Shown here: piece by piece, positions 8,631 through 16,370 of the stretch
How positions within the stretch are numbered: position 1 is the first letter of the stretch
Layout: every line of letters begins with the position of its first letter
Assembly: GCF_036568665.1 (NCBI RefSeq)
Contig: NZ_DATCSD010000446.1
Coordinates: 3,312 to 67,311 of the forward strand
DNA: 64,000 bases
Reading direction: 5' to 3'
Source: Ohtaekwangia sp036568665
GTDB lineage: Bacteria > Bacteroidota > Bacteroidia > Cytophagales > Cyclobacteriaceae
Program-made: the position numbers and the translations under genes
The notes under the pieces: generated by a model
The model's input: only the letters and a program-made list of their open reading frames with translations
Databases searched by the model: none
What the model was told of the DNA's origin: nothing

Positions 8631-9140
8631 ATGTCATTAGAACAGGATATCTACCAGGAGGATTTCAGAAACGAGTTTCAGAAAGCCTTATTGAACATGG
8701 TCTTCACGAATTATCACGTGGTAGACAAGATGAACGTTGTGTTTAAGAAACACGACATCACGCGGCAGCAGTATAATGTACTGCGGATCTTAAAAGGTCA
8801 ATTGCCAGGTCATGCATCGATCAATCTCATTAAAGATCGCATGCTGGATAAAATGTCGGATGCGTCCCGCATCGTTGAACGACTTCGTATTAAGGGTCTC
8901 GTTACCCGCGACTTCTGTGAAAAAGATAAGCGTAGTGTTGAAGTGAGAATCACGCAGACTGGTCTCACTATACTCGACCGTATGCAACCGGAAGTAGAAG
9001 GCTTCGAGCACATTTTACACAATCTTACTGAAGAGGAAACCCATCAGCTAAATTACCTGTTGGATAAAATAAGAGGATCAGATAAAGTAAAGCAAACGAA
9101 TTCAAAGCAAACGCTAGAGGCGGAAACTTCTTCGCGATAA
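8631..9140 (+). CDS. MarR-family transcriptional regulator
   Basis: A 169-residue winged-helix regulator of the MarR family. The helix-turn-helix region is around residues 45-80 (ITRQQYNVLRILKG ... INLIKDRMLDKMSDASRIVERL), followed by the wing (TRDFCEKDKRSVEVRIT) and a C-terminal dimerisation helix. ATG 8631 is preferred over the in-frame GTG at 8604, because the extra nine residues are Pro/Arg-rich and unlike the family N terminus. Likely a cytosolic dimer sensing a small molecule; the ligand is unknown. An inverted repeat at 8524-8556 is a candidate binding site. Confidence 0.85.
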   Translation: MSLEQDIYQEDFRNEFQKALLNMVFTNYHVVDKMNVVFKKHDITRQQYNVLRILKGQLPGHASINLIKDRMLDKMSDASRIVERLRIKGLVTRDFCEKDKRSVEVRITQTGLTILDRMQPEVEGFEHILHNLTEEETHQLNYLLDKIRGSDKVKQTNSKQTLEAETSSR

Positions 9141-9181
9141 AAAAATTGCTACTTTAGCATCCGCTTTAAATTTAAACTCTT

Positions 9182-11800
9182 ATGGTATTCGATTTAGAAA
9201 TGATCAAGGCTCTGTATGCCAATATGCCTGCACGCATAGCCAAAGCTCGAAAAGTTGTCAATCGCCCTCTCACGTTGTCAGAAAAAATACTATACTCTCA
9301 TCTCCACGAAGATCAAAAGCTGGAGAACTTTGGCCGCGGAAAGTCATATGTTGATTTTGCTCCGGACCGTGTAGCGATGCAAGATGCAACAGCACAGATG
9401 GCGCTGTTACAGTTCATGTCTGCAGGAAGACCTAAAGTAGCGGTACCTTCTACTGTACACTGCGATCACCTGATCGTAGCTAAGACGGGTGCTAAAGAAG
9501 ATTTGATTAATGCTAATACAGAAAGTAAAGAAGTATTTGATTTCCTGGCCTCTGTCTCCAATAAATATGGTATTGGATTCTGGAAGCCGGGAGCTGGTAT
9601 CATCCACCAGGTAGTGCTTGAGAACTACGCATTCCCTGGTGGTATGATGATCGGTACAGACTCTCACACGGTAAATGCCGGAGGCCTCGGAATGGTGGCC
9701 ATCGGTGTCGGTGGAGCTGATGCCGTAGATGTTATGTCAGGCATGGCATGGGAGCTGAAGTTCCCCAAGCTGATCGGTATAAAACTTACCGGTAAACTTA
9801 ATGGCTGGGCATCTGCTAAAGATGTTATTCTGAAAGTGGCGGGTATCCTTACCGTTAAAGGTGGAACCGGTGCTATAGTAGAATACTTTGGCGAAGGTGC
9901 TGAAGCATTGAGCTGTACAGGTAAAGGAACTATCTGTAACATGGGCGCTGAGATTGGAGCAACTACATCAACCTTCGGGTACGATGACTCCATGGAGCGT
10001 TACCTGATCTCTACCGGCCGTGCAGAAGTTGCTAAACTTGCCAACGGTATACGCGAGCATCTTACTGCCGATCCGGAAGTATATGCTGATCCTGAAAAAT
10101 ATTTTGACCAGATCGTTGAGATCAACCTGTCTGAACTTGAGCCACACCTGAATGGTCCGTTCACTCCAGACCTGGCTACTCCTATATCCAAGATAAAAGA
10201 AGAAGCGGCTAAAAATGGTTGGCCTACAACTGTTGAAGTAGGTTTGATCGGTTCATGTACAAACTCTTCGTATGAAGATATATCTCGTGCGGCAAGTCTT
10301 GCTAAACAAGTAGCGAGCAAAGGATTGAAAACAAAAGCAGAGTTTACGATCACACCTGGTTCAGAACAAGTTCGCTATACTATTGAGCGCGATGGTTTTA
10401 TCGATACGTTCGATCAGATCGGTGCGAAAGTATTTGCTAATGCCTGCGGTCCCTGCATTGGTATGTGGAGCCGTGTAGGTGCTGAGAAAAAAGAAAAGAA
10501 CACGATCGTTCACTCCTTCAACCGTAACTTCCAGTCACGTAACGATGGTAACCCGAATACATTTGCATTCGTGGCTTCGCCTGAATTGGTTACTGCACTC
10601 GCGATTGCCGGTGACCTGACGTTCAACCCGAACACAGATTACCTGACGAATGAACGCGGTGAGAAAGTGAAGCTTGACCCTCCTACCGGAGATGAACTTC
10701 CTGCAAAAGGATTTGACGTAAAAGATCCGGGCTTCCAGGCTCCTGCCAAAGACGGAAGCGGTGTAGTTGTAAAAGTAAATCCTGCATCGGATCGTCTGCA
10801 ATTACTTGATCCATTCAAACCTTGGGAAGGTACAGATCTGAAAGGTCTGCGTCTGCTCATTAAAGCAAAAGGTAAATGTACTACCGACCATATCTCTATG
10901 GCTGGTAAATGGCTCAAGTATCGTGGTCACCTCGATAACATTTCAAACAACCTGCTGATTGGTGCTACCAACTTCTTCAACGAGAAGATCAACAGTGTTA
11001 AGAATGGTGTATCAGGTGAATACGATGAAGTACCAAAAGTACAACGTGCCTACAAAGCAGAAGGTATAGGATCGATCGTAGTAGGTGACGAAAACTATGG
11101 AGAAGGTTCATCACGCGAACATGCCGCGATGGAGCCACGTCACCTGGGAGTACGCGCTATATTGGTAAAATCATTTGCCCGTATACACGAGACCAACCTG
11201 AAGAAGCAAGGTATGTTAGCATTAACTTTTGCTAACAAGGACGACTATAACAAGATTAAGGAAGATGATTCGTTTGATATCATTGGCCTGACTTCATTCG
11301 CTCCTGAAAAACCTCTCACGCTGGTTCTTCACCACAGCGATGGTACTGAAGAAAGTATTTCTGTAAACCACACATACAATGCTAACCAGATCCAGTGGTT
11401 CAAAGCCGGGTCAGCATTGAACCTGATGGCGAAGAAATTTGCTGGCGAGAAGAAGCCCTCAGCAAAATCAGCAGCTCCTAAAGCTCCTGCTAAACCTGCC
11501 AAGACTGCTTCCGCTAAAGAAGCAGCGAAAAAACCTGCCACTAAATCTACAGCTCCTAAAAAAGCGGTAAAGAAATCTCCTGCTAAAAAAGTAGTAGCGA
11601 AGAAAGCAGCGAAAAAGGTAGTGGCTAAAAAGGCAGCTCCGAAGAAAGCAGCTAAAAAAGTAGTGGCTAAGAAAGCGGCTCCTAAAAAAGCAGCGAAGAA
11701 GCCCGTGAAAAAAGTAGTTGCTAAAAAAGCGGTAAAGAAACCTATCGCTAAAAAGGCAGCGAAGAAAGCTGTAAAAAAAGTAGCTAAGAAGAAAAGATAG
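9182..11800 (+). CDS. acn: Aconitate hydratase (mitochondrial type) with Lys/Ala-rich C-terminal tail
   Basis: An 872-residue aconitase of the TCA cycle (citrate to isocitrate, cytosolic, [4Fe-4S]). The N-terminal region is of the mitochondrial type. The cluster cysteines are C359 (IGSCTNSSYEDI) and C422/C425 (NACGPCIGMW), and the swivel-domain active-site stretch is YGEGSSREHAAMEPR. Family members end near residue 755-760. Here a further tail of about 115 residues (758-872) is built almost only of Lys, Ala, Pro and Val in units such as VVAKKAAPKKAAKK, like histone H1 or bacterial H1-like proteins. The tail stops 5 nt before a strong terminator, so it belongs to the gene. Its purpose, such as nucleic-acid binding, is inference. 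Confidence 0.93.
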   Translation: MVFDLEMIKALYANMPARIAKARKVVNRPLTLSEKILYSHLHEDQKLENFGRGKSYVDFAPDRVAMQDATAQMALLQFMSAGRPKVAVPSTVHCDHLIVAKTGAKEDLINANTESKEVFDFLASVSNKYGIGFWKPGAGIIHQVVLENYAFPGGMMIGTDSHTVNAGGLGMVAIGVGGADAVDVMSGMAWELKFPKLIGIKLTGKLNGWASAKDVILKVAGILTVKGGTGAIVEYFGEGAEALSCTGKGTICNMGAEIGATTSTFGYDDSMERYLISTGRAEVAKLANGIREHLTADPEVYADPEKYFDQIVEINLSELEPHLNGPFTPDLATPISKIKEEAAKNGWPTTVEVGLIGSCTNSSYEDISRAASLAKQVASKGLKTKAEFTITPGSEQVRYTIERDGFIDTFDQIGAKVFANACGPCIGMWSRVGAEKKEKNTIVHSFNRNFQSRNDGNPNTFAFVASPELVTALAIAGDLTFNPNTDYLTNERGEKVKLDPPTGDELPAKGFDVKDPGFQAPAKDGSGVVVKVNPASDRLQLLDPFKPWEGTDLKGLRLLIKAKGKCTTDHISMAGKWLKYRGHLDNISNNLLIGATNFFNEKINSVKNGVSGEYDEVPKVQRAYKAEGIGSIVVGDENYGEGSSREHAAMEPRHLGVRAILVKSFARIHETNLKKQGMLALTFANKDDYNKIKEDDSFDIIGLTSFAPEKPLTLVLHHSDGTEESISVNHTYNANQIQWFKAGSALNLMAKKFAGEKKPSAKSAAPKAPAKPAKTASAKEAAKKPATKSTAPKKAVKKSPAKKVVAKKAAKKVVAKKAAPKKAAKKVVAKKAAPKKAAKKPVKKVVAKKAVKKPIAKKAAKKAVKKVAKKKR

Positions 11801-11805
11801 TCTGC

Positions 11806-11837
11806 AAAAGCCCCGGTAACTCCGGGGCTTTTCTTTT
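11806..11837 (+). terminator. Intrinsic terminator after aconitase
   Basis: A perfect 11-bp stem AAAAGCCCCGG / CCGGGGCTTTT (11806-11816 with 11822-11832) with a 5-nt loop is followed by CTTTTTT. It fixes the end of the aconitase transcript right after its Lys/Ala tail. Confidence 0.9.
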
Positions 11838-11912
11838 TTAAGTTCGATATATACTCTTCCCCGATTATCCTCACGGAAAAACCAACAGAATACATTAGCT
11901 TCGGGCAAATTT

Positions 11913-13115
11913 ATGTCCGTGCAATACGATGTTATAGTGATTGGTGGTGGAGCCGTAGGTTTGGCCACTGCCCTGCAACTCACCAGCCGAAATCCCCGGC
12001 TCAAAGTAATTGTTCTTGAAAAAGAGAATGCCGTTGCCAATCATCAAACCGGCAATAACAGCAATGTAATTCACTCCGGTATTTACTATAAACCCGGAAG
12101 TTTAAAAGCAAAGAACTGTATTCACGGGTATAATTTACTCCTCAACTTCTGTCGTCTGCACAATATACCACACAACATCTGTGGTAAAGTGATTGTCGCG
12201 ACCGATGAAAAGGAGCTTCCCCTGCTGAAGAATATATTTGATCGCGGTCAGCAAAACGGATTACAAAATCTGAAGATGCTCAGCGCCCCCGAACTGAAAG
12301 AACACGAACCTCACGTTGCTGGTATAGCCGGTATACATGTACCTCAAACAGGCATTGTTGATTATAGAGTAGTTGCCGAAAAATATGCAGAGGTACTGCA
12401 ACAGCAAGGTGGCGAAGTACATCTTGGAGAAAAAGTGATTGATATACAATTCAATACCGAGAAGGCTGTGGTGGTTACACAGAAAGCAAGCTATACCGGT
12501 AAATTGGTTGTAAACTGCGCAGGACTATATTCTGATAAGATTGCGCGCATGACATCTTCTCAGGTAAATGTAAAGATCATTCCTTTCCGTGGCGAATACT
12601 ATAAACTTAAGAAAGAGAAAGAGTATCTCGTAAAGACACTGATATACCCTGTGCCTGATCCTAACTTCCCATTTCTCGGTGTACACTTCACTACGATGGT
12701 GGGTGGCGGAGTTGAATGTGGACCGAACGCTGTGTTGGCTTTTAAACGCGAAGGGTATAAAAAGAGCGACATCAATCTATCTGAACTTGGTGAGACATTG
12801 GCGTGGCCCGGCTTCCGCAAAATTGTAGCAAAATATTGGAGAACTGGTATGGGAGAAATGTATCGCTCCTATTCCAAAGCTGCCTTCACTGCAGCACTGC
12901 AAAAATTACTTCCGGAAATTAAAGAAGAAGATTTAGTAGAAGGTGGTGCAGGTGTTCGCGCCCAGGCGTGCGACAGAACGGGAGGGCTACTGGACGATTT
13001 TATGATTCTAGAAGAAAAGCAAGCGATCAATGTTTGCAACGCTCCTTCTCCGGCAGCAACTTCATCACTTTCTATTGGGGAAACTGTAGCTGAATTGGTT
13101 GAGAAGAGACTGTGA
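11913..13115 (+). CDS. lhgO: L-2-hydroxyglutarate oxidase/dehydrogenase
   Basis: A 400-residue FAD-dependent oxidoreductase of the DAO superfamily, LhgO/L2HGDH type, oxidising L-2-hydroxyglutarate to 2-oxoglutarate. The FAD Rossmann motif is VIVIGGGAVGLATAL (8-22). The family hallmark NNSNVIHSGIYYKPGSLKA follows near 48-66, and the second FAD motif lies near the C terminus (VNCAGLYSDKIA, GGAGVRAQACDR). L-2-hydroxyglutarate is a by-product of TCA enzymes acting on 2-oxoglutarate, so a place beside aconitase is sensible, although a terminator separates the two. It has its own short leader of about 75 nt. Confidence 0.92.
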   Translation: MSVQYDVIVIGGGAVGLATALQLTSRNPRLKVIVLEKENAVANHQTGNNSNVIHSGIYYKPGSLKAKNCIHGYNLLLNFCRLHNIPHNICGKVIVATDEKELPLLKNIFDRGQQNGLQNLKMLSAPELKEHEPHVAGIAGIHVPQTGIVDYRVVAEKYAEVLQQQGGEVHLGEKVIDIQFNTEKAVVVTQKASYTGKLVVNCAGLYSDKIARMTSSQVNVKIIPFRGEYYKLKKEKEYLVKTLIYPVPDPNFPFLGVHFTTMVGGGVECGPNAVLAFKREGYKKSDINLSELGETLAWPGFRKIVAKYWRTGMGEMYRSYSKAAFTAALQKLLPEIKEEDLVEGGAGVRAQACDRTGGLLDDFMILEEKQAINVCNAPSPAATSSLSIGETVAELVEKRL

Positions 13116-13154
13116 TTTCGTTTCAGTTAACAGTTACTTGTTTAAGATTTTAAT

Positions 13155-13180
13155 AACGAATATCGAACAAGGAACATCGA
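13155..13180. repeat. Low-complexity ATCGAACAAGGAACATCGA-type intergenic motif
   Basis: The stretch AACGAATATCGAACAAGGAA and what follows resembles short degenerate motifs that recur in Bacteroidota intergenic DNA. A second self-similar stretch (TAACCAATAACGATTAACCG) lies near 13383-13402. There is no second full copy of the first motif in the window, so the repeat status rests on memory of other genomes. Confidence 0.3.
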
Positions 13181-13260
13181 TCAAACGAGTTATTGAAGTA
13201 TAGCTTTTCACTTTCAGTTGTATTTACTCTGCCTAAATCTGAGAGATCTGCAGGAAACAA

Positions 13261-13378
13261 ATGGCTGTTTATTTTGTGAAAATCTGTGAGTTCTGTGGGA
13301 AAGAACAAAGAGTTTCACCTTCTCTTGATGAAACCCTATATCCTCTCGGGAAAGATTTTGATTTTCTCGAACAGCCAT
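13261..13378. other. Nested inverted repeats (possible structured RNA or small palindromic element)
   Basis: In the gap between the convergent lhgO and parC genes three inverted repeats are nested. The outer pair is ATGGCTGTT 13261-13269 with AACAGCCAT 13370-13378, the middle is GAAAATC 13278-13284 with GATTTTC 13360-13366, and the apical is GTTTCA 13312-13317 with TGAAAC 13329-13334. A side hairpin GTTC/GAAC is also possible. No open reading frame or T-run was found. It could be a structured transcript end or a degraded mobile palindrome. Confidence 0.35.
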
Positions 13379-13409
13379 CGGCTAACCAATAACGATTAAC
13401 CGATAACGG

Positions 13410-13732
13410 CTACACATCAAACTCGATCGTATCTCCCGCGCTAAAAGTACCAGAAGACTTTCCGTCTTCCGGACTTTCTAACTTTAGATTTACTTCTTCC
13501 CTTTTGCCTTCGCCTTCTTTGCCGGAGCTTTCTTCACTACCTTCTTGGCTACTTTTTTTGCCGAAGAGGTCTTGCTGCTCGACTTGGATTTTTTTGGTGG
13601 GCTCGCTTTTTTGCTGGTGGCTTGGGGCTTGGCCTTTACCTTCTCCTTTTTCACCGCTTGCTTTTTCGGGCTCACCGAAGAGGCTGACTTGGCCGTCTTC
13701 TTCGACTTCGGGCTCAGATTCGTACTCAATTT
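13410..13732 (-). other. Overlapping -1 reading frame giving an alternative acidic ParC tail
   Basis: On the minus strand parC passes through ten consecutive A residues (plus-strand T 13730-13739). In the annotated frame the tail becomes Lys-rich and stops at 13490. Shifting by -1 after the A tract opens 106 codons with no stop, ending at TAG 13410-13412. This frame begins IEYESEPEVEEDGQVSLFGE, contains QQDLF, runs 80 nt past the frame-0 stop and ends SAGDTIEFDV. It reads as a real protein: acidic, low-complexity, ordered end. It could be reached by transcriptional slippage, -1 frameshifting, or an A11 tract if the A count here is a sequencing error. Confidence 0.6.
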
Positions 13733-16342
13733 TTTTTTTGACGACTGATCCGCATCAGTAGTCTCTACCACATTATTTTCCTCGTCACCTTCTTCAAAAC
13801 CGGTCTCTTCTTCCTGCACCAGATTTACCTTAGTTACTTTATACTGAGACAGTTTATTACCAACTGCTTTCCAGCCTTTGATATCCACCACCTCTTCGAG
13901 GTTAATCACCTCGGTAACTTTAGGTTTATCTTTTACTTTCACAACCTCCACTTCTACTTCCGGAGTTTCGGATGTTGTTACCGCTACCAAACGTGAACCG
14001 ATTCCTTCCGATATAAATCCAAACTCCTTATCAAACGTTGTGGTCTCGATCATGAAACGCTTCGCCATATACTGCTTGCTTTCACCATCTACATATACTG
14101 CAGATATAGGTTTCTCTGCATTGAACTTCTCTACGTGCAAAGTCTTCTCAGGATCGAAGCGGTTGGTCAGCTCATAGTTTGTGATCTTATAAGAACCATT
14201 ACGATAGAAAGTAATAATCTTATCGTCTACATCGAACTTACCGAGATAGCGGCCGCGCTTCTCTTTATTGAGTCGGCCGGCATCCGTATCAAACCAGAGA
14301 TCAAGTTTACTCAACGTAGATCCACCGGCTTTGAGGAAGTCAACCTTACGAACCGGGTACGGCGTAATAATATTACCTCTTGAGCTTCTGCCCTTTATCT
14401 CCAGTTCGGCAAAATCATAGGTAAATATCTTTTTGCGAGCTGTGCTGGACTGTGAAAGTTTTACTTCAACTTTCTCTGCTTCACCGTTCGGGTTTCCACT
14501 TACATAGAGTATGCGTGAGTTAGGATTGCCCTGCGACAAATCGTATTCTTTATCGCGGGTAACGCCTGGTATATTAAAGCGCTTGGCAAAGCTCTTGCCT
14601 CCTTTACCATCGGCATAGATCACATTATATACCATGCGGTCGTCACCTTTCTTCCAGATGCCAACATAGAGTATATCTTTACCCATGAAGACTTTATCCT
14701 GGATGCGCGACACTCTCGCTTTGCCATCTTTACGAATAACGATCACATCATCCAGATCAGAACAATCGCAGATATACTCGTCTTTCTTTAAGCCATAACC
14801 AATAAAACCATCAGCACGATTTACATATAGTTTCTGGTTGTTGGCTATAACCTCCACGGCAGTAACCGATTGGAAACTCTTGATCTCTGTTTTACGCTCA
14901 CGTCCTTTGCCATACTTTTCCAACAAGCGCTGGAAGTACGCTATAGCAAAATCCGTCAGGTTCTTCAGGTTATGTTCTGTCTCCTTCAGTTCCTTCTGAA
15001 GATCGCGAAGTATTTCATCTGCCTTGAAAGAGTCGAATTTGGAAATACGCTTGATGCGTATCTCGGTCAACCGAACTATATCATCCGTTGTAATCTCGCG
15101 ATAGAACTTCTTCTTGTGAGGCTTCAGTCCTTTATCGATCGTCTCGATCACTTCCTCCCAGCTCTCTGCTTCTTCAATGCTTCGGTATATTCTGTTCTCG
15201 ATGAATATTTTTTCGAGTGACGAGAACAAAATTTTCTCCATCAACTCCTCGCGCTTGATCTCCAGCTCTCTTTTAAGAAGCTCTACAGTTTGCTCTGTAT
15301 TGTGCTTGAGTATCTGGTTTACCGGCAGGAACTTCGGCTTGTCATCCACAATCACACAGGCATTCGGAGATATCGATATCTCACAATCGGTAAACGCATA
15401 GAGCGCATCGATCGCTACTTCCGGTGATTGCCCCGGCTGAAGCTGCAACTGTATCTCTACATTCTGCGCAGTGTTATCGATCACTTGCTTTACCTTGATC
15501 TGTCCTTTCTCACTCGCCTTCACGATAGACTCCATCAATGAAGTGGTAGTCGTGGCAAAGGGAATTTCTTTGATAACCAAAGTCTTTTTATCGAGCACAT
15601 CAATCTTGGCTCTTACCTTGATCTTCCCTCCTCTCAATCCCTGGTTGTAATCACTAAAGTCGGCTATACCTCCTGTAGGGAAGTCGGGGTATATTTTCGG
15701 GTTCTTTCCTTTCAGTATATCTACAGAAGCCTTGATCAGTTCACAGAAATTATGTGGCAGAATTTTCGTGGAGAGACCGACCGCTATCCCCTCTACCCCC
15801 TGCGATAACAGCAGCGGAAATTTTACCGGAAGTGTTACAGGCTCTTTTTTTCTACCATCGTACGAAAGCTGCCATTCAGTAGTCTGTGCGTTGTACACTA
15901 CATCCAGCGCAAACTTCGAGAGGCGTGCTTCTATATAACGCGGAGCAGCAGCACCATCACCGGTTCGAACATCGCCCCAGTTACCCTGCGTCTCTATCAA
16001 CAGATCTTTCTGCCCTATATTTACGATCGCTTCACCAATAGATGCATCACCATGTGGGTGATACTGCATGGTGTTACCAATCACATTCGCTACTTTATTG
16101 AACCGGCCATCGTCCATTTCCTTCAGCGAGTGCATGATCCTTCGCTGCACAGGCTTGAGCCCGTCTTCCAGGCGCGGCACAGCACGCTCCAGAATTACAT
16201 AGGATGCATAGTCTAGGAACCAGCTTTGATATAAGCCATCAATGGCAATGGAGTGAATTACATCATCACTTCCACCGGCACCGTTGCTTTCTTCATTCGA
16301 CTCGTTGTCCTGGTTCGCTTTCGGGTTTTCTTTCTTACTCAT
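13490..16342 (-). CDS. parC: DNA topoisomerase IV subunit A
   Basis: A 950-residue type IIA topoisomerase A subunit (GyrA/ParC family), relaxing and decatenating DNA with ParE. The catalytic tyrosine is Y136 in APRYIEARLS, within the winged-helix domain (LKPVQRRIMHSL 62-73, YHPHGDASIGEAI). A coiled-coil and beta-pinwheel region follow to about residue 830. The annotated tail (872-950) is extremely rich in Lys, Ala and Ser, ending KKAPAKKAKAKGKK, resembling the aconitase tail. It follows an A10 tract at codons 868-871; a -1 shift gives a different, 106-residue acidic tail. It lies 28 nt after parE in one operon. The core assignment is firm; ParC rather than GyrA is taken from the adjacent parE. 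Confidence 0.93.
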   Translation of the reverse strand: MSKKENPKANQDNESNEESNGAGGSDDVIHSIAIDGLYQSWFLDYASYVILERAVPRLEDGLKPVQRRIMHSLKEMDDGRFNKVANVIGNTMQYHPHGDASIGEAIVNIGQKDLLIETQGNWGDVRTGDGAAAPRYIEARLSKFALDVVYNAQTTEWQLSYDGRKKEPVTLPVKFPLLLSQGVEGIAVGLSTKILPHNFCELIKASVDILKGKNPKIYPDFPTGGIADFSDYNQGLRGGKIKVRAKIDVLDKKTLVIKEIPFATTTTSLMESIVKASEKGQIKVKQVIDNTAQNVEIQLQLQPGQSPEVAIDALYAFTDCEISISPNACVIVDDKPKFLPVNQILKHNTEQTVELLKRELEIKREELMEKILFSSLEKIFIENRIYRSIEEAESWEEVIETIDKGLKPHKKKFYREITTDDIVRLTEIRIKRISKFDSFKADEILRDLQKELKETEHNLKNLTDFAIAYFQRLLEKYGKGRERKTEIKSFQSVTAVEVIANNQKLYVNRADGFIGYGLKKDEYICDCSDLDDVIVIRKDGKARVSRIQDKVFMGKDILYVGIWKKGDDRMVYNVIYADGKGGKSFAKRFNIPGVTRDKEYDLSQGNPNSRILYVSGNPNGEAEKVEVKLSQSSTARKKIFTYDFAELEIKGRSSRGNIITPYPVRKVDFLKAGGSTLSKLDLWFDTDAGRLNKEKRGRYLGKFDVDDKIITFYRNGSYKITNYELTNRFDPEKTLHVEKFNAEKPISAVYVDGESKQYMAKRFMIETTTFDKEFGFISEGIGSRLVAVTTSETPEVEVEVVKVKDKPKVTEVINLEEVVDIKGWKAVGNKLSQYKVTKVNLVQEEETGFEEGDEENNVVETTDADQSSKKKLSTNLSPKSKKTAKSASSVSPKKQAVKKEKVKAKPQATSKKASPPKKSKSSSKTSSAKKVAKKVVKKAPAKKAKAKGKK

Positions 16343-16370
16343 GACCGATTAAAAAATGTAAACTTCAAAA

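Noticed and set aside
11329..12040. Long minus-strand frames (188 and 190 codons) opposite the aconitase tail
   Set aside because: They are antisense of the AAG/GCT-rich tail (runs of Phe, Leu and Ala) and cross the terminator and the lhgO start.
13504..13761. Open frames on the plus strand opposite the parC tail (85 and 67 codons)
   Set aside because: They are Phe/Leu/Ser-rich mirror images of Lys codons on the coding strand, with no start context or family match.
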